Assembly (NCBI GenBank): GCA_013396525.1 | Contig: VWYX01000219.1 | Coordinates: 310,001 to 374,000 of the forward strand | Direction of reading: 5' to 3' | Source of the DNA: Chaetorhynchus papuensis | Taxonomy: Eukaryota > Chordata > Aves > Passeriformes > Rhipiduridae | Length of the DNA: 64,000 nucleotides | Part shown: positions 1-13,200 of the stretch, in pieces | Layout: each line of letters starts with the position of its first letter | How positions within the stretch are numbered: the first letter of the stretch is position 1 | Notes under the pieces: generated by a model | What the model was told of the DNA's origin: nothing | The model's input: the letters and a program-made list of their open reading frames with translations, nothing else | Database searches by the model: none | Translations under genes and position numbers: made by a program

Positions 1-3000
1 CAGATCATTATCTAGTAAAGCTTATATAGAGAGCAGCAAGTGGATACAGAAGTGAGGTATGGAATGGTCCCCTGGAACACTGGGAAGCAGACAAAATAAA
101 AATCAGCTTTTTCCTACAAGCTGGGCTTTTGCTACAGCAGTTCCCCAATCTGCTGTCTATAAGAAATCAGGAAGTGGCCTGGTACAACTGAAAACAAGCT
201 GATATAAAAGTTACATATAATACATATACATGTGCAAAGAAGAAGACAAGAATGAAAAGTTTGAAGAAGCATTCAAAGCACAGCCCAATTTTTGTTTGGT
301 CATAGAAGAAAACAGCTATGAAAACACTGCATAATACTTTTTTTTTTTTTTTTGGTTACATGTCAGGTAGCCTTTGGACTGAAGGGAGTTGAGAAACTTA
401 TCCGAGAACAACTGCAACAGAAAATTTCTCTTCTTCATACCACGTGTTTCATGTTTTAGTTAGCGCTCAACGTCCATTACTCCACTGATACAACTGGGCA
501 CCAATCTGCCCTCCAGAGTTACCAGTTTCCCCCATCCAAATTTCCAAAATCATGCATTTATGACAGCCAGAGAAGAATTCCAAGTACCTGGATGGCTGCA
601 CAGAGGTTTTACGTGTGAGTAAGCACATGCAGTGGAGCAATGCCAGGGCTGGAAGCACAGGGGGAAAATCACAACAGGGATTTCCCTTCCCTGTTGAAGC
701 TCTGTCACTCAAATGTGGAGGCCTCATCTCCACTTTACAGATGGCTGATGCTACCAACTCTTTGTTACACCAGGTGCTGATCAGATAAATTTATTAGACA
801 CGCTTAAGCAGATGGCGCCACAGAATCAGTTTTTACATTAGTAGCATATTTTCTAGAAAGAGAAAGGAGCCTGTAAGGAGGCAAAACCTTCAGAAAGAAC
901 AGCTAAAATATCTCCTCCATCATCAGAGACCACAGCTGTGTGGAGTAGAGGGGATCCAACCCACAGGAAATGCAAGGGAATATGAAAACTGACTGGTTTT
1001 GTACACAGATACCTCAGATTTCTCCCTGGAAAAAATGAGGGCTCCACTAACAACTCCCGGGCCAGGAATACTAAAGCAGCAGTGTAAATATCATTCATCA
1101 GCATTTCCCTTTCCTTTCTGTCTTCTCATAAGAAGCCTCAGGAATTATGGAAATGCCTTTCCCCCTTATTGTGTCAAACACATTCCTCCATAATTCCAGA
1201 ATCCAGTGTCCACATCAGCCTCCCTGAAAGCTGGTGCAGATTTCAACAACAAATTCAAATAGATTCCCGAGTTAGTTTTGGTTTTCAAAAATATTACATA
1301 ATTTTAAATCCCCTAAAAAAAGAAAAGGACAAGAAGTCCCAAAAAAAAAAAGGAAAAAAAACTTTGTTCCTATTAAAGGCTTAACATATTTTTGAGACAA
1401 CTGCATGCAACTTGTTTGTTTTGAAGAATTTAAAAACCATGCAATTCTTATTTAAAAAGGAGAAAAGCAAAAGAATCAGTCTAACAAAGCTAAGTGCTGC
1501 ACAGCTGTGTGTTCAACATGGAAGACAGGTCTGTATTTTTTACTGGCTACAAGAAAAGTTATCATACTTCGCTTCACTCTAATTAAGAGTCTCCTTCCTT
1601 CTCCTTCCCCACAATTCCCTTGTAAATACAAGCTAGCCAATGCCAAAATGAGATAAAATAGCACACGCACGATGATAAAATTAGATGCTGGGAAACAGGC
1701 TCCAACATTTTGTTTTTCTTCTTAAAAAAAACCAAAACACCACCACCACAGCTTTCTCAGTGCAGATATCAAGTATGTACCCTGCACTAGTCACCCTGGG
1801 TTTTCTGGGGTTTTTTTTCTTTGGTTAGGTTTTTATATTTCCCTTTGTTTTTGAGGCGTTGCAGGTAGTTTGGTTTTGGTTTGGGGGGGGGTTTTTTGGT
1901 GGTTGTTTGGGGTTTTTTTCCAAGTAAGTTCAAGACTGTTATTCAGCACTTGGTGCTCTTAAAGATGAAGCAGAGAAGTTATGCCACGACTCAAAAATAG
2001 ATGAGACTATTTAAGCTTTATTTAGCAATAATTAAAAAGCACTTGAATTTCTGCAGTCCCCTGCAGCTGTAGGCCTCTTAGCTGCTTCTCACACTACCAC
2101 AATCCCATACTCCAGCAGAAAACAACTCCAGCACCAACTGATCTCCTCCCAGTGTCACACAGATTTGCTGTGTGCAAAGAGCTAACCCTGAGCCTAGCGC
2201 CCTGCTCTTTTAACCTTGCTGTTAGATCATCAACTGATTCATCTGATTTCCCAAGTCTGGGAACCGAAGGGACACATTCCATTCACAAGTCAGCCAGGAG
2301 CCACAGTCCCCAGCTGTAGCAAACACAATAAAGTGAGATGGAGCTACTTTGAAGAAATAACAGGATTAGCAGGAGAAAAATCCATCGAGGAATGTGCCCC
2401 AAGATTACAGAGACAAAAAGTCAAACGCTCACCAGGGCTGGCTCCCAGCGCTCAGTGGATGACTGCAAAGCTATTATTTTTCACAAAGAGGTTGGAAGTG
2501 TAAAAATTCACACCCAAAAATGTAACCCAGCAAGCAACAACCCAAACAAGTACTTCACAAGGACATTTTAGCCTGACTACAAAACTGGCAAGTTTCCACG
2601 ACCAACTGTCCTTAGAGAGGTCAAGAATATCCCATGAAAGTAAATAGTTTATCTTTGTTTTGCTTCTCATCTTCCTTACACGTTTCTCACCCTCCTGATT
2701 ACGCTGGGGGAAAAACTTGATGTTAGCATTTAAGCATTAGAAAATGGCATTGCCACTCCAGACACTACAGCCTCCCAATGGTCTTTTCACACATTTTATA
2801 GTTAGAACAAGCTCATTCACATCCCCAATCCTGTTGAAAAGCAATCATTAAACTTCTCCTCCTTTTGTACCAATTCTACACGTCTGGAACTGGTAAATTT
2901 TTCTCCATCAACCTGCACCAACCCATAAAACTTGAAGACTGTTGGGGAAATCAGTGGTCACGTGCAAATTACAGTGTCTGTAACCTGCACAGCCCTCCCA

Positions 3001-4681
3001 CGGGCTGCACACGCAGTTAAATGTTTACCATCAAAAGAAAAAGAGACACCTCACTCCCTACACAGCCAACACACCTGGATTAGTTCCCTGCAAAACAGAC
3101 TCACATGGAAGTAAAAGCAAAAGGGAAAAAGAAGTCAATAAAAGCCACTCTGCAAAATTTACTTCAACGTATTGGACATTATCCTTTTCTCTTTGATTGT
3201 ATTAAAGTAGTTTGAATTCTGCAAAATCAAAAAGACAGCATTTGTATGTGCTCTCATAGCAGGGCATCAATGATACCTGTCAGGACTCTCCATTACTCTG
3301 CATATTTCATTCCTCCCAAAATACTCACTGACAAGCTGCTGATCTCCAAAAAATTACATACGGGTGTGAAACTTCAAAGATCTCTGAACCTGCATCATGA
3401 TGCTAGAAATAAAAACATTGCTGCATTCACAGCACTATTTTTCTTTAGCTAAAATCATACCCTCTCTCAGTGTTCATCGTAAAATCTTTGCCAAAGAAAA
3501 CCAAGTTTTCTAAAGAAGGCTGAGTAGATCAGCAAAGTACAGAAGCACCATCACCAGAAGTTAATCAGTTCAAGAATACTTGGAGACAACTGCTTTATCT
3601 CTATAAGGCTCCTGAAGCAGATGGTAAATCCATAACAGACATACCTGAGCAAGCTCTCTCTTTGGTACAGTAGGACATTTTTTCCACAAAGGCTGCTGTT
3701 CAATATGTTACATCAGTCCTGGACAGAAATATTCCAAAATAATTCATTTATAAGCATTATCTGCATCAGGAGCATCACAGGCCTAACAAAAGCACGCTCA
3801 CTGCGGATCTTGAATATAATCCAAACAAACCATTTTTCCCTGCATTGAGCTTACCTACTCATATTTCTTTCCAAACTGAGCAAAAAAAAGAAAAAATACT
3901 ATGCACAGAGCAGGTACAAAACTTCAGCCACTTGGAAGAGAACTTTAGAGAACACTCTAAAAGTTTCCTTCAGTTTAACTGTTAAGGAGTCTAACATGTT
4001 ATTCCCTCAATTCACGCAGGAGCTCCCTCCATCTCTCATTTGGCTACAAGTTTCTGCATCCCAGACCCAGCCGCACGCTCCTAAAGCTGCAGCGTTCGAA
4101 GCGGGTGCTTTCCCCGCTGGACGTGCGGCTGGCTCGGCTCGGAGCGGCGGCACAGGGACCGCCCGTGCCGCTGCCCACTGACCCGCTGCGGAACGGCTCC
4201 AACGCGCCCCGAGTGCAGCTCGGCGGGCGGGGAGCAGGCACGAAGTGAAGTCTGTCCGCACGCAGGGAGCGCTCGGCCGCGTGACTCCCCACGGGAGAAC
4301 TTCTGGACCGCGCCCCGTGCCCGCGTCCAGCCCGCAGAAGGGCTACGGGGAGCTGACCGCCTGCGGCCACCGGGGCGGCCACCGGGGCGACCTCCCGCAG
4401 GTAACCCCGGCGGCCCGGGCGCTGCCGCTCCTTCCCCCCGCGGAGCGCAGCGCACGGGGAGCGACCCCCGCCGCCCCCGAGCGGCACCGCCGCGGCCCGG
4501 CCACGGGCAGCCACCGGGCGGGCCGGGGCCAGCGGGGTCCCGCTGCCCCGGGGGAAGAGGGGAAGGCGGCGGCGTTTCCCCGCAGGTTTTGGCGGGGAGA
4601 GCGGCCCCGATCCCGGCTGGGAGCCCCGTCCGCTCCCCGAGGGGCGGCCGGCGCGGCCCCGCCACCCGCATCCCCCCGTAC
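1..4681 (-). other. SNX8: SNX8 intron 1 (partial)
   Basis: This is the sequence downstream, on the minus strand, of the donor that ends SNX8 coding exon 1. I looked for the second SNX8 exon (start of the PX domain) on the minus strand and did not find it, so it probably lies beyond the left edge. The stretch is AT-rich and non-coding, with a T/G low-complexity run near 1795-1920 and short A/T homopolymers. No transposon was recognised in it. Confidence 0.6.
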
Positions 4682-5060
4682 CTGCGGCCGTGCCCGCGCC
4701 CGCCGTGCCCGCGGGCGGCTCGCCGTCCATCGCGGCCGCGGTCATGTGAGGCCGGGCCGGCCGCCCTCCCCTTCCTCCGCAGCGCCCGCCTGTCAGCGCG
4801 GGCGGGGCGGGCGGGCAGGCAGAGCCGCCTCCCGCGGGGCCGGGGCGAGGGGCGCGGGGTGCCCGCGGCGAGGCGGCTCCGCCCGGGCCTGGCTCCGCGG
4901 GGACGTGTCAAATTCCAGCGCTCGGGACAGCGCTGCGCGATCGTGGCCCCGGCCAGGCAGCACCCCCGGCTCTGGGGCTGCCCGGAGCGTGCGGCGCGCT
5001 CGGACAGGCTCCGGCAGGGGCAGCGAGCCGTCCCCGCCGCTGACGGGATCGCTCCGAGCG
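4080..5060. promoter_or_regulatory. SNX8: CpG island over the SNX8 promoter and first exon
   Basis: GC content and CpG density rise sharply between about 4080 and 5060 and fall to AT-rich sequence on both sides. The island contains the SNX8 start codon and first splice donor, so it is the presumed promoter and 5'UTR. No TATA box is apparent. The long open frames on both strands here are a by-product of GC richness, not genes. The exact transcription start cannot be placed from sequence alone. Confidence 0.75.
4682..4745 (-). CDS. SNX8: Sorting nexin 8, first coding exon (gene continues past the left edge)
   Basis: Read on the minus strand, the exon opens with MTAAAMDGEPPAG and ends at a consensus donor, CAG|GTAC, after 64 coding bases. 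Human SNX8 begins with the same M-T-x-x-A-M-D pattern, which fixes the first ATG (4743-4745) rather than the second (4728-4730). The exon encodes only the disordered Ala/Gly-rich N-terminus. The PX and BAR-like domains that bind phosphoinositides and drive endosome-to-Golgi sorting are encoded outside the window. Position and orientation, divergent from EIF3B, match the human SNX8-EIF3B-CHST12 block, and this synteny is the strongest support. The short coding part alone would not be decisive. Confidence 0.8.
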
Positions 5061-5277
5061 CCCCTGAACCGCTTCGGATTAATAACACATCTCTCAAATA
5101 TCTTAAAGCGTGTAAGAAGTGACCGGCTCATGGGCTTAATACAGGATTACTCCGAAATAAACTGCTTTATTTTTTTTAAAGATGAAAAGGATGGTTGTTG
5201 TGAACTTGAGGGAGGCTTTCTTGTGCGCTAGGAAAAGTAGATAACTGTTGAGGCTTTTACTTCGGGTTTCCAGTCAC

Positions 5278-5537
5278 ACAATCACGGAATCAAGTTGGGT
5301 TGGAAAAGAGCTCTGAAATCATCGAGAACAACCTACGACCGAACAGCACCTTGTGACCCAGAGCATGGCACTGAGTGCCACGTCCACTCTGTCCTTACAG
5401 ACCTCCAGGAACGGTGACTCCCCCACCTCCCCGGACAGCCCATTCCAATGTCTAATCACCCTTTCTGTGAAGAAATCCCTCCTGATGTCCAGTCTTAACC
5501 TCCCCTGGCACAGTCTGAGACTCTGCCCTCTCATCAG
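5278..5537 (-). mobile_element. CR1 LINE 3' fragment
   Basis: The plus strand begins with the typical reverse-complemented CR1 tail (ATCACGGAATCA then GGTTGGAAAAGA). On the minus strand the decayed end of CR1 ORF2 can be read, with the family pattern F-x-E-R-V-I-x-H-W-N-x-L followed by S-P-F-L-E-V. It is 5'-truncated, as most avian CR1 copies are, and too diverged to be active. Confidence 0.85.
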
Positions 5538-6698
5538 ATGAATTACTTCAAGTAAATTTTGGTGTATTTTCTTTAACTGGGCTCCTTTCCCCATGGCATT
5601 TCTGCTGCCATCTAGGCAATTAATCAAGTTTCCTATGCTCAATAATTCTTTATACTTTGCATGCATCTGGATTTTTGGTAAATTTGCTAGAAATTAACAC
5701 TAAGCTATTCAGAAAAGTGCAGAAATATGAATATTTGAAATGCAAATACACTTTCCAAAACTGCATAAAAATAAGAACTGCATGTATGAGCACCTCCCAT
5801 TTTATTAGTGATTTCTTTTTCCCACTTCAATCAGGAATGACATAGTTGACAGTGGTGAAGAATAAGGCACATGTTTTGTACAGTGCTTTTCCTGACAACA
5901 CCAGCAGACAAGAAAAAATCTTGATAGATTCTGGACCTCCAGATTGAGATGTTACAATCTATAATAATGCTTTATGTTTTCCATGTCCAAAGTATGGGAT
6001 GCATTCACTAATTAATGTTCCTGATATTTCTTAATCATGGGAAGCTAAATACTCACCTCCACTGCATGCAGAGAGAACTAAACCAGAAAATTAAGAAGCG
6101 AGAATTATTTCAGGGGTGATTGTGACCATAATGCACCCCTTTGAAAGTTTTTGTGCTGCTACAAAGACGTGAATGAGTCGAGTGATTCTCCTTTTCCTCC
6201 TCCCTCGGTGCTATTTCAGCTCAGTCCCCACGAGCGTGGGTGCAGATGAAAACTGTGTATAAAATTAAAAAAGCATGACATTATTTAAGCTGAGAGGCCC
6301 TTCAAATGGTGTTTGTACAGCAGCCGAGCAGAGTTCTGCGTGCTCAGCACTTCCCAACACCACAGGATTTTTCGCCTATACAGCATTTTTTGAGAAAATG
6401 AATGGAGGAATCAACATGTTCTCATTCAGCTATAGATTTTTGATTGGTCTGTACTTAAGCTAATAGCATAACTATTTATTTGGTATAAATAAGATATTCT
6501 CAACTGAAGATTGCTTTGGAGTCTGGAAGAAAAATACTGTGAAAAATAATTCAATAGCAGAAATAATTTTTGAACGGGGCCAGAAGGAGTCTGCCTGACA
6601 TAAGTTATTGAACACTTCTGTATTTGCTGTAACTGCAGCAAAAGCTTCTGGAAAACCTTCAGCATAAAGAAAAAATAAACACTGAAGAAAAAAGAGAG

Positions 6699-7215
6699 TC
6701 ACAGAATGGTTTGGATTGGAAGGGGCCTTAAAGATCATCTCATTACAACCCCATGCCATGGGCAGGGGCACCTTCCACCATCCCAGGTTGCTCCAAACCC
6801 TGTCCAACCTGGCCTTGGACACTTCCAGGGCTGGGGCAGCCACAGCTTCTCTGGGCAGCCTGTGCCAGGGCCTCCTCACCCTCACAGGGAACAATTTTTC
6901 CTCTAATCTAAGCCTACTCTCTTCCAATTTAAAGCCATTCCTCCTTGTAAGTAGACTCTCTCCATCTTTCTTCCAGGCCCCTTCAGGTACTGAAAGGCAA
7001 CAGTTAGGTCACACCAAAACCTTCTCTTCTCCAGGCTGAACAATCCCAATTCTCTCAGCCTTTCCTCCAGGAGAGCTGCTCCATCCCTCTGATCATCTCA
7101 GTGGCCTCCTCTGGACTTGTTCCAAGAGGCCCACGTCCTTCCTGTGCTGGGACCCCAGGGCTGGATGCAGGACTCCAGCTGGCTCTCACCACAGCAGGGC
7201 AGAGGGGCCAAAGCA
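6699..7215 (-). mobile_element. CR1 LINE 3' fragment (about 0.5 kb)
   Basis: It starts with TCACAGAATGGTTTGGATTG and runs through the usual CR1 blocks read in reverse: the GGCAGGGGCACCTTCCACCA region, the leading-edge GGGCAGCCTGTGCCAGGGCC block, and the CTCTTCTCCAGGCTGAACAA block. The minus-strand frame keeps W-H-R-L-P-R-E-A-V and L-E-V-S-K-A-R-L-D from the ORF2 C-terminus. This is the longest CR1 copy in the window. Confidence 0.92.
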
Positions 7216-9390
7216 GCAGGTTCCAGGTGACAAAAGCAATGCAGAAATGGGTCCCTACCCGAGGCCCTGCCTCACAATGTGTCATTCTGGGCACGTCCTG
7301 TCAGGATTAGATGAAATTTCATACAAGAACTTGCTTACTCCTTCAGAATTCAGTTTAGGAAACAGAGCTGTCAGCTCCACTATTCTCAGATCACCTGCAT
7401 GCAATGAAATTCATGAGGCACGGCTGCTTGGAGAGCTGTGGTATAAAAAGCCATTCCTGCTAGATTTCTTCCCCCAGATTTCCCATTGATTAGGGGTTTT
7501 GCATGTGGAATACTTAAAGGAACAGGCTTCGGCTGCCAGTGCCGAAATCTTTGATTTTAAAAGTTTTTCCACTGTCCCTCAGATTGCTGAGTAAGGACTG
7601 GAAGAAAAAGAACAGCAGTGAGATAGGACAGGGACTGAGGGGAAATTTCAACAGAAAAAGGAAAGGGAGGAGGAAGGAAGGAAGAGCAGATAAATCAAAA
7701 GTTGCTGAACAGCACAGGAAAGTACAAAGAGCAGCACGTGCAGTGTCAGGGAAAGGAGAATCCAATGTTTAGATCCACTGTTTAACCAAAGTGGCTGGAA
7801 AAGTGCAAACAGGAAGAATGGTAATTGCAGAAATTGCACATTCCAACACCACAGACAACTGCAGGAGGGGTGAAACGAGAGCAACACAGACCTCGTACAC
7901 ACTCCTGGAAGAGCCATGGAACATTGAGGGCCCAGCTGGGACCATGGATTGAACAGGAAACAGCAATTTCTGTTCACTTTAGAGTGTCAGTGCTGGTGCT
8001 GACTGGGAAGTCAGAGTCTGGTCAGCTACCATGATATAATGAGGGGAATAAAAAATAGCTGCACAAAGTGCCAGTCATCGTTTCCATTCATTCGAGCTGC
8101 CCGAGGCTTCAATGGGGAATGGACACGCTCAGCCAAGGAAACTGAAATGGAGTTTGGATGCCATCGTGTGACTCCCTGAAAAATTACACAACTGGTGTGT
8201 CTGCCTTAGCTTCTTAAACATCTTCCCTCGTTAGCTTGTCAAAACATGGAAGATCCTGCAATATAAAACAAGGTCTGATTTTAAAATGCCATGTATAGTA
8301 CCTTACAGTACCTGCTCTGCTCTTCTCTTCTCTTTCCTTTTTTCTTTTTTATGCTGGCATTTTTATTGTTTGTTGTGACGATCGACTGAAAGTACTAGGA
8401 TAAAAAAATAAAACCATTAGTTCTACTCAAAATTCACGCGTTCATCTGTTCGTCTCTTAGGTGGGCACAGATTATTCTTCGAGATCTTTTTCCTCAAAAA
8501 TTGATACCTCAAGATGGTATCCGAGGCGAATTCCAAGTTTACTGAGCCACTTTGAATATACTGTATTGGCACATATGCTGGGAAAAGTGACACTACCACA
8601 TATTTTTCATCTGCCTGAAGTGCCCGGGACAGAATGCGGTGCTTTAATCGGGGTCAGATCTCTCAGGTCAGTCATGCTGGTAACCAGCGCGAGAGATGGG
8701 AGCTTTATCATTTAGAAACCATTTTAAAATCATGCTAAGACGTCCGGTCTGTAAACGGTGACCCCTCAGATCACTATGCTTCTGTGTGTCCGACTGCACC
8801 GAGAGGTCACCGCCCCTTGAAGGTCTCTCCCGCCAACCGGGCCAGGCAGAAAGGCCACGGCATGGCCACTGTCATCTTGTACCTCACGAAAAATGTTGTT
8901 TAAAACCCATAAAGGTCACTGTGGGACTAAAACAGCGCTCGGAAGCGGCCCGGCCACGGCCGCCGCCCGCATCCCCTCAGCCCCTGGCGCCGCCATCCCG
9001 CCCGGCTGATGTGGCGCTGCCGCCCGGCCGTACCACACAGCCCCGCCGCCGCGGGGGTTGCGCTGACCCGCCGCCCTCGCCGCGCCCGGGAACAACCGCG
9101 TCGATGTCAGCGCAGCACCGCGCGCCTCCCCCTCTACACCGGCTTGGTAGCACCCGCGCGCGCGCCGGCAGCCTTCGGGCGAACTCGTGGTGAAAGATTG
9201 TAGGGGAACAGCAGGGCGAGTTTCGCGCCAGTGCGCTGTCCTGTCACCGCCTGCCCAGCGCTGGGCAGCGGCATGCGCTGAGCGGCCGCACACGAAGGGA
9301 GGTTTCACAGGGCATCAGCACAGTTAAATGTAATGGCGCCCCCCGAAAAATGGTTCGGCCGGACCCCACCTCAGTAGAATGGAAGGCGGC

Positions 9391-9399
9391 GCCATCTTG
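9391..9399 (+). promoter_or_regulatory. EIF3B: YY1-type site in the EIF3B upstream region
   Basis: GCCATCTTG is the reverse complement of the CAAGATGGC core recognised by YY1. Such sites are common just downstream of start sites of TATA-less housekeeping genes. It sits about 405 bases before the EIF3B start codon, so it may mark the initiation region. Binding is an inference. Confidence 0.4.
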
Positions 9400-9803
9400 G
9401 GCTCAACCACAACAGTCAAGAAATAGGGGTGCCCAGCGTGCAGTGGGGTGAGAAGGTGGCGAAGCCGCCACTGGCTGAGCAGGACAGGGGTGGCAAAGGC
9501 GCCGAAATCGCCTGTGTACGGAGCGGAGAGGAGGCGGCGGCGGGCAGGAGCGGCGGCGGGGACAGGGATCCCCCCTCTCGCTCTGCGCGCGTTGGTAGGT
9601 GCCGGCGCGCGCGGGCCGCTGGGCCTGGCGCACATGGCCCGGCCGTAGGAGCCGCCCCGCCCCTCCCCCGCCTTTCCCCGCCGCGCTCCGGACGGGACCG
9701 GGACCGAGCACCGGGACCCCGCAGCGAGCGCAGGGCACCGGCTACCGCGCCGAGACCCGGACACCGAGACCCGGGCACCGCCGCCGGGCACCGCCGCCGC
9801 CCC

Positions 9804-10287
9804 ATGCAGGACACCGAGGAGAGCCCCGCGGCCGCCGCGCCGCCCGGCGCGCAGGGCCCCGCCGAGGAGCCCGAGCACACGGACGCGGCCCCGCCGCCCG
9901 CGGAGCCGCCGCAGCAGCAGCAGCAGCAGGAGGAGCAGGAGGAAGACGAGAAGGAAGACGAGGAGGCGGAAGGAGGAGGCGAGTCCGAAGCGCCGCCGGG
10001 GCCCCCCGAGCCGCCGCCGCCCGCTGCCGCCGAGGAGCCCGAGCAGCCGCCGCCGCCCGAGCCGCAGCCGCCGTCTGGCCGCGAGAGCCCCGTGAAGGCC
10101 GAACCCGAGCCCGGCTCCGAGGCCGGGGCCGAGCCCGCGGCGGAGCTCAAGTCCGAGCCGCCGGCCGAGGCCGAGCCCGGCGCGGCGCAGGAGAACGGGG
10201 AGGCCGCGCCTGCCGCCCCGGCCGAGCCCGAGGATGAGATTTCCTTCAGCGACCCCGAGGACTTCGTGGACGACATCAGCGACGAAG
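9804..10287 (+). CDS. EIF3B: EIF3B exon 1 (coding part)
   Basis: It encodes residues 1-161, a low-complexity acidic region with a six-Gln run (CAG repeats near 9911-9928) and Pro/Glu blocks that are poorly conserved. It ends in the conserved [13 protein letters not shown] segment. The donor is GAAG|GTGCGG, phase 1. Confidence 0.93.
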
Positions 10288-13200
10288 GTGCGGGACGGGA
10301 GCAGCCGCGGGGGGCGCGGCGCTGCCCGGAGCCGGGGGAGCCCGTGGGGAGCCGGGGGAGCCCGTGGGGAGCCGGGGCCAGGCCGGGGAACGCTGTGCCC
10401 CGAGTCCCGCAGCGCCTCCGCCCTGGTGCTGGGCAGCTCCGGATCCTGAGTGCGCGTCTGCATCGTGGCTGTGCTTCTCAAATGAGCTTTTCTCTGGGTT
10501 ATCTCTGCACCGCACAACGCTGCTGTTCTCACATCTGCTGTTAAAGTGGCCATAAAGTCGCTGTTACACTTCAGATGCGGGCTGCCCTCTCAGAGGGGAA
10601 TCATCAGCTCTTCTCCCTTCTCTTTGCCTCCATTAGTTAAACTCAGCTGTAGAAACACAAGTTTTAAGTGGTTGGCGTGGTCGTTGCAAAGTAGGTTTCA
10701 TCGTTATGGTTTTTTTCCATGCACCCAGGATTAAATCCGTAGGTAAATAGGGTTCGAGAAGAGTTACCGCTCGTGAAGATGTGATGTAGGTACTTCGTGA
10801 CAAGAAAATAAGGAAAAATCGTTTCTGGCAGTTAAAAATGTCAGCCCAGGCTCTTTTAAAAGTAGTGGATATTGACTGCCTTAAAATGGCAAAGCTGTTG
10901 TGTAGCTGCACAGACAATAAAGGTTTATGCGTGGGCTTGTCATACAGAAGTTAGGACTCTAATGTGTTTTTCAGATGGGTCTTTCTAGATAAATTCTCTT
11001 AGCTTTTGAATAGCAAAAGTACTTGTTTCCCCCATTATTTGTTCAGCATTTGTGCTGTTGTAGGATCTCCTGTGCGGGTATTCTGTGTGTTGTAGGGTCA
11101 AAAACGTATCAAAACTGGAAAGATGTTTCTAAAGCACAGGACTGTAAATGAGCCAGTTATCTCAGCTGGCAGTGAAATACAGGTAATACAGGTGCATTCT
11201 TGTGTTTCAGTCCTTTGTTTAGTTTAATAAAACAGCAGCCAAATAGCCTAGATTAAGGAAGTGTTTGCTGTTCTCAGTTTAGCAGTCTGTATGACAGCTC
11301 TTTGAACTTTTACATTTGTTTCTTAAGGAGACTTTGCCAAAATTGCCTTGGAGTTGGATTCTTTTTGCTAAGTGCTTGCTTAATACACTTTGTGTACATC
11401 TAGGATTGTTATGTTCAGTTCCTTCCTAGAAACTGGGCATGTTTTCCATCCCCACCTATTTATTGTTAATTAATTTGGTTAACTTCTCAGCTGTATGAAA
11501 TCCAGTGTTAGTGGCTGAATTACAGCATTTAAGTTTAGTCACTCTTGCTGATCTGGCTTTCCATCTGCGTGTGTTGCTTCTTGAGCTTCCTTATTCCTTT
11601 CCCATTATTCTGGTGCCCTCCCCAAGGAGAAAAGCAGTCCAGCGTGACCAAGCCAAGGTTCTTTCAATGCTCATCACAACACAGATCTTCAGGAACATCT
11701 GTGAGATGGTCCAGCTTTAGGAACATCTCAGATCTTTTACTGCCACTTTTTTCCCCCTGAGTGGTGGTGGCATGGAAGAACAGCTGATCCGAGTTACAGC
11801 AGGAGAAGGGATGTGTTGGACAACCACTTAGGTACCAGTTTTAGTTCAGATAATGACAGTGGTCCTTCAAATACTGCCAGCTGAAGATAGCCCTGGACCC
11901 ACCACACCCTGCTTCCCTTCTGGCTGCAACAGGAGCTGGCTGAACCAGCTTCTTAAGTCTTTGAAGATTCCTTTGTTCACAATTTTGAATTTAAGGGCAC
12001 AGTGTGGGAATTTGTCTTCAGTCTGTTACAGTTTTGATTCAATGCATTCCTGCCCAAGAATTTAAACATACATTCCTTAGCCTGTCTGTAGGCCTACAGA
12101 GTCTTTTGTGAGGAGTAGTTATGAAAAAATAACTAAAAGAGCCTTAAAATCACCCTTTTGTGTTTTACTTTGGTTTTCTCCTTTTGCTTGTAGACTCCTG
12201 TGGAAATGTCCTTGTGGGGCATGCTTTCATTTTATAGGTTTTATATTGTTATTTGTAGTTCCTACTTGCACATGGAGATCATCTTTCTGAGTGATAAATG
12301 CTACAAACAACAATATTCTGTGGATGCTACATAATCTTGGTGGTGATGGACTAAACATTTGTGAAGCACATTGCCCCAGATCAGTGGGAGGCTTCATGTG
12401 TAATAACCTGTTGAAGCTTAAAGTTGTAGAAAGCAACTTCTTAGTAGTTTGAAATTCAATGTAAGCATATTTCTCATATTTCTTCATTGCTGGAGATCTT
12501 TCCAGTGATGTTTCTGGGCAGAAAAATTTCTTGAATTACAGAACCATCAAAAAATCTAATGTCTTCAAAATATTAGCATATACATCACCTTTTTCCTAGT
12601 TTGTGCATGCTATAGGAAGACTGACTCTCCAAATTTTATCTAATTCAAAAGTATGGTGGTATGAACTTATTTTTTGTGTAGCCTTGTATTTTATAGTGAT
12701 AGTAGGCTTAAAACTTACTGCAGATATTCAGGAATTAATATGTTTGAAGAATATCCAGTGTGAAAAGATGTGTGCTTGTCTTCACAAAGCTTAAATATGG
12801 CTTTAAGTGTCTAGCCTTAGACCTTCATTTTTGTGCTTAATGAAAGGTTAGATAGAGTGTGAGTTCTTAAACGTAATTAGAGTGATGCTGAGACATGCAG
12901 AGCTGCCAGTATGGTGGATAGTTTTGAATTATGCTAAAACTTGTGTAATTTGGAAGGGAGAGACAGGTTACATTTATTTTTATCAAAGTCATCTGGTTAT
13001 AATTTGAGCAAGAGGACTTGTCGGAGGTCAGGTAGTAAATCATGCATTTGTCTGTGCTATTGTCAGTTTTGAGGACTTCATGAGCCAGTTTCATCTCCTG
13101 AAAAAAACTGATAGTACAAGTGTTGATGACCTCAGTGTGTAAAGTATTTTTTAAAGAAAGACTTTGAGAGTTGGGTGCCTAAAATTTGCCATGAAACCAC

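Larger units (their letters stand above)
5061..8929. other. SNX8-EIF3B intergenic region
   Basis: The region lies between the two CpG islands. It holds two CR1 tails (annotated separately) and otherwise AT-rich sequence in which I see no coding exon or RNA gene. Confidence 0.6.
8930..10450. promoter_or_regulatory. EIF3B: CpG island: EIF3B promoter, 5'UTR and first exon
   Basis: A second long CpG-dense block spans the upstream region, the first coding exon and the start of intron 1 of EIF3B. No TATA box is visible ahead of the start codon, in keeping with a housekeeping promoter. The several long open frames on both strands are compositional artefacts. The transcription start probably lies between about 9390 and 9750 but cannot be fixed here. 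Confidence 0.75.

Noticed and set aside
3615..3690. Donor-like GCTCAG|GTATGT preceded by an open stretch on the minus strand inside SNX8 intron 1
   Set aside because: The putative exon has no convincing acceptor and does not resemble the expected SNX8 exon 2.
4081..5231. Frames of 230-340 codons on both strands near 4-5 kb
   Set aside because: CpG-island shadows. Only the short SNX8 first exon in this stretch matches a known protein and ends at a proper donor.
9324..10553. 409-codon minus-strand frame and several long frames in the EIF3B CpG island
   Set aside because: They overlap the real EIF3B exon 1 and arise from GC-rich, stop-poor composition. The residues are low-complexity Ala/Gly/Arg/Pro.
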